Notes under the pieces: model-generated | Database searches by the model: none | The model's input: only the letters and a program-made list of their open reading frames with translations | Told to the model about the DNA's origin: nothing | Translations under genes and position numbers: made by a program | Origin: Holophagales bacterium | GTDB lineage: Bacteria > Acidobacteriota > Thermoanaerobaculia > Multivoradales > Multivoraceae | Length of the DNA: 64,000 nt | Direction of reading: 5' to 3' | Assembly (NCBI GenBank): GCA_009845425.1 | Contig: VXZQ01000007.1 | Location: 248,001-312,000, forward strand | Shown: piece by piece, positions 52,776-61,092 of the stretch | Numbering within the stretch: position 1 is the stretch's first letter | Layout: the number at the start of each line of letters is the position of its first letter

Positions 52776-53540
52776 GTGAGCGCCGAGTCCCAGCTTCGTC
52801 CTCATGCGGCGAAGGCGGGCAGGCTGTTGGGCGACTTGGCGTCGGAAGTGGATGAGAGAATGCGCAAGGCGCCGGACGGGCCGGCACTTCGGTTTGCGGG
52901 CACTTCCGACCTCTTGGAGTTCGTGTCTCGCCATCTTGAAGGCGTCAAGGGCGCGGTCGGTGAGGTCGTGAAGGAGGTGCATTCCCTTGACGCTGAGATC
53001 TTGGCGGCCCCCTCCGTTGCGGACAGCGACTTGGAGAGAGCGGTAGGCCGCTTGGAGCGGGCATTCGACACTCTGTTGGCTGGCTACGACGACGTACGTC
53101 GCGCACATGCCGACGGTGAGGACGCCAAGGGACTCGAACTACTGGCGGAGCTCTATCGGCACCCGTTGAGTTCGATGAGCGGTTGGTTCGCTGAGGTGGC
53201 TGCCGCCTTGGCGGATCCGCTCTCCGTCTTGCGGGAAAGAGGCCTTCCGACCACAGGCGATGTCGAGATGCCGATGGCGTTCGAACTCACGGCACCTCCG
53301 GAACTGGATGAACTGACGCGCTGGTACAAGAACCGAGCGGGTGGGGTAGCGGGGCAGGGCCAGGTCGCTGAGCCCGGTTGCGGTTGCCTTGGAGCGCTTG
53401 TCGTTGCCGTTCTGGGCTGGGTGGCTGTGGACGCCCTCGTCGGTGAAGGCTCAGGCGCGAACCGCAAAGACGTCGCACTCGCCGACGGTGCCGTGGTCAA
53501 CTACGGTCCGGTCGTTGATCGCTGCTCGGTCTGCGACTGA
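52776..53540 (+). CDS. Protein of unknown function with a C-terminal membrane segment
   Basis: A 254-residue protein. The N-terminal ~180 residues are helical (KAGRLLGDLASEVDERMRKA; SRHLEGVKGAVGEVVKEVHS; LERAVGRLERAFDTLLAGYD). A Cys/Gly-rich turn (GCGCLG) then leads into one hydrophobic helix (ALVVAVLGWVAVDALVG) and a C-terminal tail ending CSVCD. This looks like a tail-anchored protein; no family recognised. GTG 52776 is chosen, with GTG 52758 possible. It is divergent from the membrane-anchored Mrr-type gene and could be related to it. Confidence 0.6.
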   Translation: MSAESQLRPHAAKAGRLLGDLASEVDERMRKAPDGPALRFAGTSDLLEFVSRHLEGVKGAVGEVVKEVHSLDAEILAAPSVADSDLERAVGRLERAFDTLLAGYDDVRRAHADGEDAKGLELLAELYRHPLSSMSGWFAEVAAALADPLSVLRERGLPTTGDVEMPMAFELTAPPELDELTRWYKNRAGGVAGQGQVAEPGCGCLGALVVAVLGWVAVDALVGEGSGANRKDVALADGAVVNYGPVVDRCSVCD

Positions 53541-53569
53541 CGCCGCTGTCGCGGGTAGACCGAGTTCAG

Positions 53570-53593
53570 TGGCTGTGGCGAGTCACACAGCCA
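53570..53593 (+). terminator. Hairpin between the unknown gene and the selenoprotein gene
   Basis: TGGCTGTG, an 8-nt loop and CACAGCCA form a perfect 8-bp stem 29 nt after the stop at 53540 and 51 nt before the next start. No U-run follows. It may end the upstream transcript or fold in the leader of the next gene. Confidence 0.4.
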
Positions 53594-53644
53594 ACGTGCC
53601 CGAGGCTCCGAACACCTATGGGCCCCGCGGCTACACTCCGAACC

Positions 53645-54181
53645 ATGCAAGTCCTCGATCCCTCGTGGGAGGGCTCTCCGCCTCGGCTCTCGCCGGCACC
53701 CCGGCTGGGCAAGTTAGCTGGGGTCGATGTCGCCCTCCTGTCGAACGGAAAGGCAGGTGTGGCACCGCTCTTCGACCACCTGGAGTCGCTGCTGCGCGAA
53801 CGCTGGAAGGTGGCCACGGTCGAGCGCGCGACGAAGGGGAACTACAGCGCCCCGGCCGAGCGGGAACTTGTGCGCCGTCTGGCGAGGCATCGCCTGGTCA
53901 TCACCGGCGTCGGCGACTGAGGGAGCTGCTCGTCGTGCAGTCTGCACGACGCCGTCACGTTCGAGCGCGAAGGTGTTCCGGCGGTCGGCGTGATGACGTC
54001 GGCGTTCGTCGACGGCGCGGAGTTGATGGCGCACGCATGCGGGGCCCCCGACTACCGGTTCGCGGTGATCGAGCATCCGATCAGCAGCGCGACCGACGTC
54101 GAACTCCTGGAACGGGCGGGAGAGATCGTGAGGCAGGCGGAGGAGCTGGTGCTTGCCGCGGCGCCGCAGAACCCGCCGTGA
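53645..54181 (+). CDS. UGSC-family selenoprotein (in-frame TGA at codon 92 read as Sec)
   Basis: A 178-residue protein when TGA 53918-53920 is read as selenocysteine. The frame is open on both sides: MQVLDPSWEG, LAGVDVALLSNGKAGVAPLF, RLARHRLVITGVGD, then U92-G-S-C95-S-S-C98-S-L-H-D-A, VTFEREGVPAVGVMTSAFVD, HACGAPDYRFAVIEHPISSA. Cys-containing homologues, as I recall them, have C-G-S-C at this point, and the family is named for U-G-S-C. A SECIS-like hairpin follows the TGA. The biochemical role is unknown; a redox U/C pair is likely. ATG 53645 matches the family N-terminus. The stop overlaps the sialidase start. Confidence 0.85.
53918..53951 (+). promoter_or_regulatory. Bacterial SECIS element with its Sec TGA codon
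   Basis: TGA at 53918-53920 is followed after 10 nt by CGTCGTGCA (53931-53939), loop GTC (53940-53942) and TGCACGACG (53943-53951). This is a perfect 9-bp stem with a 3-nt loop beginning with G. Bacterial SECIS hairpins sit at this distance in the coding region and need a G near the start of the apical loop for SelB binding. The fit is direct, but SelB recognition is inferred. Confidence 0.82.
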
Positions 54182-55314
54182 CGAGTTCGGGGCAGAGGGC
54201 CGGCGTTGTAGTGGTGGCGCTTGGCGTGCTCCTCGCGGCACCTGCGGCGGGACAGGACGGGGTCGTGCTGGCCGAGTTCGTCTTCAACAACGCGCCGCAT
54301 CCCGAGTGCCACGCCTCGACGATCGCCGAGACGGCTTCCGGCGCTCTGGTCGCTGCCTGGTTCGGCGGGACCGCCGAGCGGAACGCGGACGTAGGCATCT
54401 GGTTCAGCCGGCAGGGAGTCGACGGCTGGACGCTTCCCGTCGAGGTGGCCAACGGCGTTCAGCCGGACGGCGGCCGCTACCCGACCTGGAACCCGGTTCT
54501 CTACCAGTCGCCCCGTGACGGCGCGCCCCTGCTCCTCTTCTTCAAGGTGGGGCCGAGCCCGCCGGAGTGGTGGGGGATGGTCATGGAATCGGAGGACGAC
54601 GGCCGCAGCTGGAGCGAACCCCGACGGCTTCCGGACGGCGTTCTGGGACCCATCAAGAACAAGCCGATCACCCTGCCCGACGGCAGTCTGCTCGCCGGCT
54701 CGAGCATCGAGGACGCGCCCGAGCCTCCGGCCTGGCGGGCGCACTTCGAGCGTTCGCCCGATCTGGGACGAACCTGGACGCGCAGCGAGCGGCTGGCCGG
54801 TCGGACAGCGGGCGGCGAGGACTTCTGGATCATCCAGCCGACGATCCTGGTGCTCGGCGACGGCGAACTCCTGGCGCTGTTCCGGTCCAAGCAGAGTCGC
54901 ATCGCGGCGTCGCGCTCAGCGGACGAAGGCCGTTCCTGGGGACCGATCTACGCCACTGGCCTGCTCAACCCCGACGCCGGGGTCGATGGCCTCACCCTGG
55001 CCGACGGCCGGCACCTCCTCGTCTACAACCACAAGGTGCGGATCAACGGCGCGTGGGCCGGTTCCCGGTCACGCCTGAACGTCGCGCTCTCGGACGACGG
55101 AGACACCTGGGACGCGGCGCTGATGCTGGAAGACCAGGACGGCGAGTACTCCTATCCGGCGGTCATCCAGGCCCGTGACGGCCAGGTCCACGTGACGTAC
55201 ACGCACCGGCGCACCCGAATCCGGCACCTGACGCTCGACCCGACGCTGCTGCCGCGGTATCCGATGCCCCGTGGAGAGTGGCCGGGGGAAGCGCCGGTCC
55301 TGCCTCCCGAGTGA
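54178..55314 (+). CDS. Exported sialidase-fold (BNR/Asp-box) protein
   Basis: A 378-residue six-bladed propeller protein with a signal peptide (VVVALGVLLAAPAAGQ). Asp boxes are visible (SEDDGRSW, SPDLGRTW, SADEGRSW, SDDGDTW). HASTIAETASGALVAAWFGG at the N-terminus and QDGEYSYPAVIQARDGQVHV near the end match the exo-alpha-sialidase-like family. True sialidase activity is not certain; many relatives act on other sugars. GTG 54178 overlaps the selenoprotein stop (GTGA), and its stop overlaps the SSS symporter start. Confidence 0.87.
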   Translation: MTSSGQRAGVVVVALGVLLAAPAAGQDGVVLAEFVFNNAPHPECHASTIAETASGALVAAWFGGTAERNADVGIWFSRQGVDGWTLPVEVANGVQPDGGRYPTWNPVLYQSPRDGAPLLLFFKVGPSPPEWWGMVMESEDDGRSWSEPRRLPDGVLGPIKNKPITLPDGSLLAGSSIEDAPEPPAWRAHFERSPDLGRTWTRSERLAGRTAGGEDFWIIQPTILVLGDGELLALFRSKQSRIAASRSADEGRSWGPIYATGLLNPDAGVDGLTLADGRHLLVYNHKVRINGAWAGSRSRLNVALSDDGDTWDAALMLEDQDGEYSYPAVIQARDGQVHVTYTHRRTRIRHLTLDPTLLPRYPMPRGEWPGEAPVLPPE

Positions 55315-56795
55315 CCGCGGGCGCCGATCTCGTCGTCTTCGCCGCGTACCTGGCGGCGGTGGTGGTACTCGGCCTTTCGCTCGCCAAACGGAGTGGAACG
55401 GCGCGGGGGTTCATGGTTGCCGGTGGAGCGCTGCCGGGGTGGGCGGTCGGGATGTCGATGTTCGGCACGTTCCTGTCCAGCAACACGTTCGTCGGGGTCC
55501 CCGGGCAGGCATACGGCGGCAACTGGAACGCGTTCGTGTTCTCGCTGTCCCTGCCGGTGGCGGCGTTCCTCGCCGCGCGCTGGTGGATCCCGTTCTATCG
55601 CCGCGGCGACGCGGTGTCTGCCTATCAACACCTCGAAGCCCGGTTCGGCCGCTGGGCCCGGACCTACGCCGTTGCCTGTTACCTGCTGACGCAGTTCGCG
55701 CGGGTCGGCTCGATTCTGTTCGGCGTCGCCCTGGCGATGAACGCCCTGACCGGCTGGCCGGTGGCCTGGATCATCCTGAGCACCGGCGTCGTCGTCACGG
55801 TCTACACCCTGGTCGGCGGCATCGAGGCGGTCATCTGGACCGACGTGATCCAGAGTGTCGTGCTGACGGTCGGCGCCCTGATCGTCGTCGGGCTCCTGAT
55901 CGCGGATGCGCAGGGTGGGTTCGGCGGACTACTTGAGGTGGCGCAGGCGGCGGAGAAGTTCTCGCTCGGCAGCTTTGCGTTCGAGTTCACGACTTCGACC
56001 TTCTGGGTCGTCCTCGTCTACGGCCTGTTCATCAACTTCACGAACTTCGGCATCGACCAGAGCTACGTCCAGCGCTATCACGCGGCGGTGACCGACCGTG
56101 CCGCGTCTCGCTCGGTGTGGCTGGCGGCCGGCCTCTACCTGCCGGTTTCGGCCGTCTTCTTCTTCATTGGCACCGGGCTGTTCGTCGTTCTCCAGGGCCA
56201 GCCCGAGGCGGCCGGTCTCGCTGCTGATCAAGCGTTCCCGCACTACATCTCGACCCGGCTGCCGTCCGGTGCCGCGGGCCTGCTGATCGCGGCGCTGTTC
56301 GCGGCCGCGATGAGCAGCATCGACACCTCGTTCAACAGCTCAGCCACGGTGTTCCTGTCGGACATCTACCGGACCTACATTCAACCTGAGCGGGGCGCCG
56401 ATGACGGCGAGGCGGAGGATCTGAGTGTGTTGCGGAGGTCCACGGTCGTCATCGGCGTTCTGGGTACGGGTGCGGCGCTACTGATGATCGGCGCGGAGAG
56501 TCTGCTGGACGTCTGGTGGACAGTGTCGGGCATCTTCGCTGGCGGACTGCTGGGACTCTTCGCGCTCGACCGGTTGGCGCCGCGGACCGGGCGGGCGGCG
56601 GCCCAGGTTGGAGTGGCGGTGGGCGTGCTCGTCATCGTCTGGATGACGGTGTCGCCGCAGCTTGAGGGCGGCCTGGCCATGCTGCGCATTCCGCTGCACA
56701 GCTACATGATCACCGTCATTGGCACGCTAACGATCTTCGGTGTCGGTTTGGTGCTTTCCGGCGGGCGTCGGACGCCCGGCGCTGCGATAGGGTGA
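55311..56795 (+). CDS. Sodium/solute symporter (SSS family)
   Basis: A 494-residue LeuT-fold transporter with about 13 hydrophobic segments: ADLVVFAAYLAAVVVLGLSL, ALPGWAVGMSMFGTFLSSNT, LVGGIEAVIWTDVIQSVVLT and the Na2-site segment FAAAMSSIDTSFNSSATVFL. Coupling to the sialidase-like gene suggests sialic acid or another released sugar as substrate. GTG 55311 overlaps the upstream stop, and the 3' end overlaps the next gene (GTGA). Confidence 0.9.
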   Translation: MTAGADLVVFAAYLAAVVVLGLSLAKRSGTARGFMVAGGALPGWAVGMSMFGTFLSSNTFVGVPGQAYGGNWNAFVFSLSLPVAAFLAARWWIPFYRRGDAVSAYQHLEARFGRWARTYAVACYLLTQFARVGSILFGVALAMNALTGWPVAWIILSTGVVVTVYTLVGGIEAVIWTDVIQSVVLTVGALIVVGLLIADAQGGFGGLLEVAQAAEKFSLGSFAFEFTTSTFWVVLVYGLFINFTNFGIDQSYVQRYHAAVTDRAASRSVWLAAGLYLPVSAVFFFIGTGLFVVLQGQPEAAGLAADQAFPHYISTRLPSGAAGLLIAALFAAAMSSIDTSFNSSATVFLSDIYRTYIQPERGADDGEAEDLSVLRRSTVVIGVLGTGAALLMIGAESLLDVWWTVSGIFAGGLLGLFALDRLAPRTGRAAAQVGVAVGVLVIVWMTVSPQLEGGLAMLRIPLHSYMITVIGTLTIFGVGLVLSGGRRTPGAAIG

Positions 56796-57364
56796 CAGCC
56801 TTCGCGCAGTCACCGATGTTCGCTCGACATTCTCCGCCGACCCCGCGCTCCGCCCGTCCACGCCGGCTGGCGGTCCTCCCGGTCGCTTCGCTTCTGCTGC
56901 TGTCGCTCGCCGGCTGCAACGACCGCGGGGATCTATTGGGCGTCGAACTCGTCGTCTTCACCCTCGGCGAGTGGGCCGGCACCGGGCCGCAGGGAGAGGA
57001 GTTCCGCTTCATCCTGGAACGCGACGATGACGACGTGAGGCTCGCCGCCTTCCTCGTCAACCTGCCGGGACTCGCGGACGCCGCCGTGGGCGAGCCCGAG
57101 GCATGCGCCACACTGGTCAATGCGTTCACCAGGTTCGGGAACTCCAACGCGAACATTCGGATCCGCGAGGCCGGCTTCCGGTTCCGTACGCCGAACGACG
57201 TCCGGGTCGATCAGGACGGCCTGATCGAGGCGGTGATCACCGGCACCTTCGACTCTCCGGACAGCGCGATGGTGGACGCCGAGATCGAGATCGACGCCAC
57301 GCGCTTCCTCCCTTGCCGCATCGAGACGATAGTCAGCTGGGAGATGGAGCCGGTCGGTTCCTGA
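56792..57364 (+). CDS. Small exported lipoprotein of unknown function
   Basis: A 190-residue protein with a lipoprotein signal (LPVASLLLLSLAGC) and a beta-rich body (FRFILERDDDDVRLAAFLVN, VITGTFDSPDSAMVDAEIEI). GTG 56792 overlaps the SSS stop (GTGA); ATG 56816 would give a more usual signal length. No family recognised. It is the last gene of the selenoprotein-sialidase-symporter chain and may bind the same substrate at the envelope. Confidence 0.68.
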   Translation: MTAFAQSPMFARHSPPTPRSARPRRLAVLPVASLLLLSLAGCNDRGDLLGVELVVFTLGEWAGTGPQGEEFRFILERDDDDVRLAAFLVNLPGLADAAVGEPEACATLVNAFTRFGNSNANIRIREAGFRFRTPNDVRVDQDGLIEAVITGTFDSPDSAMVDAEIEIDATRFLPCRIETIVSWEMEPVGS

Positions 57365-57400
57365 GCCGCGGGCGAGACAGGCGCGAGGCGGAGGCGGCGG

Positions 57401-58972
57401 ATGTATCCCGGCAGGTACGCGCGCGAAACACCGGACAAGCCGGCGGTCATCATGGCCGGGACCGGCGAGACGGTCACCTACCTCGAACTCGACCGTCGGT
57501 CGAACCGTCTGGCTCAGCTCTGGTACGCGCGGGGCCTGCGGCCGGGCGACCACGTGGCGATCTTCATGGAGAACGACCCGCGGTACTTCGACGTTTACTG
57601 GGCGGCGATTCGGTCGGGCCTCTACCTGACCACGGTGAATCGCTACCTGACCGCGGAGGAGGCGGCGTACATCGTCAAGGACTGTGGCGCGGAGAGCATC
57701 GTCGGTTCGGCGAAGCTGGCCGAAGCGTGTGCCGAACTGACGGACCTGATCCCGAGCTGTCCGAGCCGGCTGATCGTCGACGACGACGGAGTGGGAACTC
57801 CGCCGGGCTGGGACGACTATGGCGAGGCGACAGCCGCGTTTCCGGCCGAGCCGCTCGCCGATCAACCGCGCGGCAGCACGATGCTCTACAGCTCCGGCAC
57901 GACCGGGCGGCCCAAGGGCATCCTGCGACCTCTGACCGGTCTGTCGGTGGAGGAGATGCCGGACCAGCGATTCGAGGTGCTCACCACGATCTACGGCATC
58001 GACGCCGACTCGATCTACCTGTCGCCCGCGCCCCTGTACCACGCGGCGCCGCTCGGTTTCACGGCCGGGACGCAGACTCTCGGGGGTACTGTGGTCGTCA
58101 TGGAGCGGTTCGACGCGGAACTCTCACTCAAGGCAATCGAGGACTACGGAATCACGGTCAGCCAGTGGGTGCCGACGATGTTCAGCCGCATGCTCAAGCT
58201 CCCCGAGGAGGCGCGAACCCGCTACGACCTGTCGAGCCACAAGCGGGCGATTCACGCCGCCGCGCCCTGCCCGGTCGACGTCAAGCGCCGGATGATCGAG
58301 TGGTGGGGACCCATCATCCTGGAGTACTACGCCGGCTCCGAGGGCAACGGGATGTGCGCGGTCGAAACGGACGAGTGGCTCAGGAAACCGGGCACGGTCG
58401 GTCAGTGCCTGACCGCAACGGTCCACATCTGCGACGATGAGGGCGAGGAGTTGCCGGCGGGCGAACCGGGGACGATCTTCTTCGAACCGCCCGAGGACGC
58501 CGACCTGTTCGAGTACCACGGCGACCGGGAGAAGACCCTCGGCTCGCGGCACCCGCGCCATCCCCGCTGGAGCACTCTCGGCGATGTCGGCTACCTGGAC
58601 GAGGACGGTTACGTCTTCCTGACCGACCGCAAGGCGTTCATGATCATCTCGGGCGGCGTCAACATCTATCCGCAGGAGATCGAGGACGCTCTCATCCTTC
58701 ACCCGAAGGTGGCCGACGTGGCGGTGATTGGCGCGCCGAACGAGGACCTGGGCGAAGAGGTCAAGGCGGTCGTCCAGTTGATGCCCGGTTTCGAGGAGAG
58801 TCCGGACGTAGCCGAGGAGCTCCTTGCCTACGCGAGAGAGCGCGTGGCGCACTACAAGGCACCGAAGTCGATCGACTTCGAGGAACAGCTCCCACGGCTT
58901 CCGACCGGGAAGCTCTACAAGCGCTTGCTGCGGGACCGTTACTGGACGGGCCGTACCTCGCGGATCGTCTAG
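57401..58972 (+). CDS. AMP-dependent acyl-CoA synthetase/ligase
   Basis: A 523-residue ANL enzyme: TVTYLELDRRSNRLAQLWYA, phosphate loop STMLYSSGTTGRPKGILRPL, EYYAGSEGNGMC, GDVGYLDEDGYVFLTDRKAF, ISGGVNIYPQEIEDALILHP and the C-terminal catalytic Lys in LPTGKLYKRLLRDRY. It resembles fatty-acid or aryl-CoA ligases of FadD3/FadD19 style. The acid substrate is unknown. A 36-bp gap separates it from the lipoprotein gene. Confidence 0.9.
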   Translation: MYPGRYARETPDKPAVIMAGTGETVTYLELDRRSNRLAQLWYARGLRPGDHVAIFMENDPRYFDVYWAAIRSGLYLTTVNRYLTAEEAAYIVKDCGAESIVGSAKLAEACAELTDLIPSCPSRLIVDDDGVGTPPGWDDYGEATAAFPAEPLADQPRGSTMLYSSGTTGRPKGILRPLTGLSVEEMPDQRFEVLTTIYGIDADSIYLSPAPLYHAAPLGFTAGTQTLGGTVVVMERFDAELSLKAIEDYGITVSQWVPTMFSRMLKLPEEARTRYDLSSHKRAIHAAAPCPVDVKRRMIEWWGPIILEYYAGSEGNGMCAVETDEWLRKPGTVGQCLTATVHICDDEGEELPAGEPGTIFFEPPEDADLFEYHGDREKTLGSRHPRHPRWSTLGDVGYLDEDGYVFLTDRKAFMIISGGVNIYPQEIEDALILHPKVADVAVIGAPNEDLGEEVKAVVQLMPGFEESPDVAEELLAYARERVAHYKAPKSIDFEEQLPRLPTGKLYKRLLRDRYWTGRTSRIV

Positions 58973-58986
58973 GGACTGCGACTGGC

Positions 58987-59700
58987 TTGCTGACCAGGAT
59001 CGCGGACGAACTCGCCTCGGCGGTCGACGATCTCCGATTCGGGCCCCCGGTCGCCCACGTCTACAACCCGCTGGTCTACGCCCAGGCGGCGCACCACGCA
59101 TACCTGAACCTGGCCGGCACGGGGCCGGGCAGGGTGATTCTCCTGGGGATGAACCCGGGCCCGTGGGGCATGACCCAGACCGGCGTTCCGTTCGGCGAGG
59201 TGGCGTACGTGCGGGATTGGCTCGGCATCGACGCTTCGGTGGAACCGCCGGCTGCTCAGCACCCGAAACGGCCGATCCTCGGCTTCGACTGCCGGCGGAG
59301 CGAGGTCAGTGGCCGGCGCGTCTGGGGCTGGGCGAAGCAGCGTTTCGAGGACCCGGAGGCGTTCTTCAGGCGGTTCCTGATCTGGAACTACTGCCCGCTG
59401 GCGTTTCTCCTGGAGAGCGGCGCCAACCTGACTCCGGACCGGCTGCCGGCACGCGAAAAGACGCCCCTGTTTCGGGCCTGCGACCGGGCGCTGCGGCAGG
59501 CCGTCGAAGCGCTGGAGCCCCGGCTCGTGGTCGGAGTCGGCGCTTTCGCGGAAGGCCGTTCGCGGCGCGCGCTCGCGGACCTGAACGTGCCGGTCGGCCG
59601 GATGCTCCATCCGAGCCCGGCCAGTCCGGCCGCGAACCGCGGCTGGCAGGAGCAGGCGGAACGTGATCTGCGCGCCCTGGGCGTGAAGTTCCAGAGCTAG
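58987..59700 (+). CDS. SMUG1-like uracil-DNA glycosylase
   Basis: A 237-residue UDG-superfamily protein. ILLGMNPGPWGMTQTGVPFG carries the SMUG1 active-site motif GMNPGP with its Asn; PILGFDCRRSEVSGRRVWGW and FLIWNYCPLAFL follow; MLHPSPASPAANRGW is the C-terminal H-P-S-P motif that inserts into DNA. It would remove uracil or oxidised pyrimidines in base-excision repair. TTG 58987 is the first plausible start. Its stop interlocks with the convergent serine hydrolase at 59697-59700. Confidence 0.9.
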   Translation: MLTRIADELASAVDDLRFGPPVAHVYNPLVYAQAAHHAYLNLAGTGPGRVILLGMNPGPWGMTQTGVPFGEVAYVRDWLGIDASVEPPAAQHPKRPILGFDCRRSEVSGRRVWGWAKQRFEDPEAFFRRFLIWNYCPLAFLLESGANLTPDRLPAREKTPLFRACDRALRQAVEALEPRLVVGVGAFAEGRSRRALADLNVPVGRMLHPSPASPAANRGWQEQAERDLRALGVKFQS

Positions 59701-61001
59701 CGCTGGCCGGCGTGGCGGAGCTCGACCTCCGCGTCGTCGATGGCCAGGACGACGGCGTCGTGGATCGCCGGCCGGAGCCTGCGGATCGCGATGTTCTCGC
59801 GGGTCGGGTGAACCCGGTTGGTCAGCAGGACGACGATCAGCTCGAGTGCCGGGTCGATCCAGAGTGAGGTGCCGGTGAAGCCGGTGTGGCCGAAAGAGCG
59901 GGCCGAGAAGTAGCGGCCAGCGGAGCTGGGGTCGGACGGCGTGTCCCAGCCGAGCGCCCGGCTGCTGCCGGGCACGAGCTCGGCCCGCCGGGTGAAGAGG
60001 GCGACGGTGTCCGCGTTGGCGATACGCCGTTCGCCGTAGCCGCCGCCGTTCAGCATCGTCTGGGCGAACGCGGCAACGTCGCGGGCGGTGCCGAAGAGGC
60101 CGGCGTGGGGCGCGATGCCGCCCAGGGCATGGGTGTTCTCATCGTGGACTTCGCCATGCGGCAGTCGGCCGCGCCAGGAATCGAACTCGGTCGGAGCGAT
60201 CCGTCCGCGCAGGGAATCCGAGGGCCGGTAGCCGGTGTCGGCCAGCCCCAGCGGATCGAGGATCTCGCCCTGGACAAGCTCGGCGAGGCCATGGCCGGAT
60301 TCACGCTCCAGGATCTCTCCAAGCAGCAGCACTCCAAGGTCCGAGTAGATCGACCGTTCGCGGGCCCCGACCTCCAGTTCGGTGGCGGCGATGTGCTCCA
60401 GATAGCGGGCGCGGGCCTCGTCGCGGTCGAGACCCTCCCCGAGCTCCCGGAACAGCTCGCTGCAGCAGGGCAGGCCGCTCGTATGGGCCAGGAGATCCCG
60501 CAGCGTTGCACCGCCCACCGGCGACCCTTCGAGCTCCGGCAGGCAGGAGGCGGCGGTGTCGTCCAGGTCGAGGGCGCCGGACTCGACCCGGCGCATCATC
60601 AGGGTCGTCGTCGCGATGACCTTGGTCAGCGAGGCCAGGTCGTAGATCGTCGATGGAGTGACGGCGGGGGCGTCGTCATCGTAGGTCAGGCGGCCGGCCG
60701 CCCGTTCGAGCGCCACCGAGCCGCGGCGCGCGACCAGCAGGACGCCGCCCGGAGTGACCCCCTCCGCCACGGCCCCCTCCAGCAGGGCGGCCGCCTGCTC
60801 GAGCCGCTCCGGGTCGAAGCCGGCCGATGCAGGCGTGGTGACCTGGAGTGTGGCGGTGGTCGTAGCCGGCTCGGCCGATCCGGGTGAAGACACGTTTGCC
60901 GCGGGTCTTGTCGATTGACAGGCTAGGGAGGCGGCGAAGAGCAGAAGAGTCGCTGGTAGCCGAACCGCCGGCGCATTGGTGGGTCCTCGCACGGCGTCCA
61001 T
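59697..61001 (-). CDS. Beta-lactamase-family serine hydrolase lipoprotein
   Basis: A 434-residue class C/PBP4*-like protein with a lipoprotein signal (LLLFAASLAC, Cys28). The catalytic S124-L-T-K127 is in IYDLASLTKVIATT, the second motif is YSDLG, and the third is HTGFTGTSLWIDPALELIVV. Likely an esterase or peptidase acting on cell-wall or small substrates. ATG 61001 gives the signal sequence; a longer frame to 61094 overlaps the divergent lactonase gene and is rejected. Confidence 0.88.
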   Translation of the reverse strand: MDAVRGPTNAPAVRLPATLLLFAASLACQSTRPAANVSSPGSAEPATTTATLQVTTPASAGFDPERLEQAAALLEGAVAEGVTPGGVLLVARRGSVALERAAGRLTYDDDAPAVTPSTIYDLASLTKVIATTTLMMRRVESGALDLDDTAASCLPELEGSPVGGATLRDLLAHTSGLPCCSELFRELGEGLDRDEARARYLEHIAATELEVGARERSIYSDLGVLLLGEILERESGHGLAELVQGEILDPLGLADTGYRPSDSLRGRIAPTEFDSWRGRLPHGEVHDENTHALGGIAPHAGLFGTARDVAAFAQTMLNGGGYGERRIANADTVALFTRRAELVPGSSRALGWDTPSDPSSAGRYFSARSFGHTGFTGTSLWIDPALELIVVLLTNRVHPTRENIAIRRLRPAIHDAVVLAIDDAEVELRHAGQR

Positions 61002-61092
61002 GGCGGGCGAAGAAGGCAACGCCACGAGAATACCGGTTGCTATCCTGACTCGCACCGTCTGGAATCGGCGGTTGGACACGAGGAGGTAGACC

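Noticed and set aside
53618..53920. Truncated 100-aa ORF or pseudogene ending at TGA 53918
   Set aside because: The same frame continues after the TGA with family-conserved sequence, and a SECIS-like hairpin follows, so Sec readthrough explains it better than a mutation.
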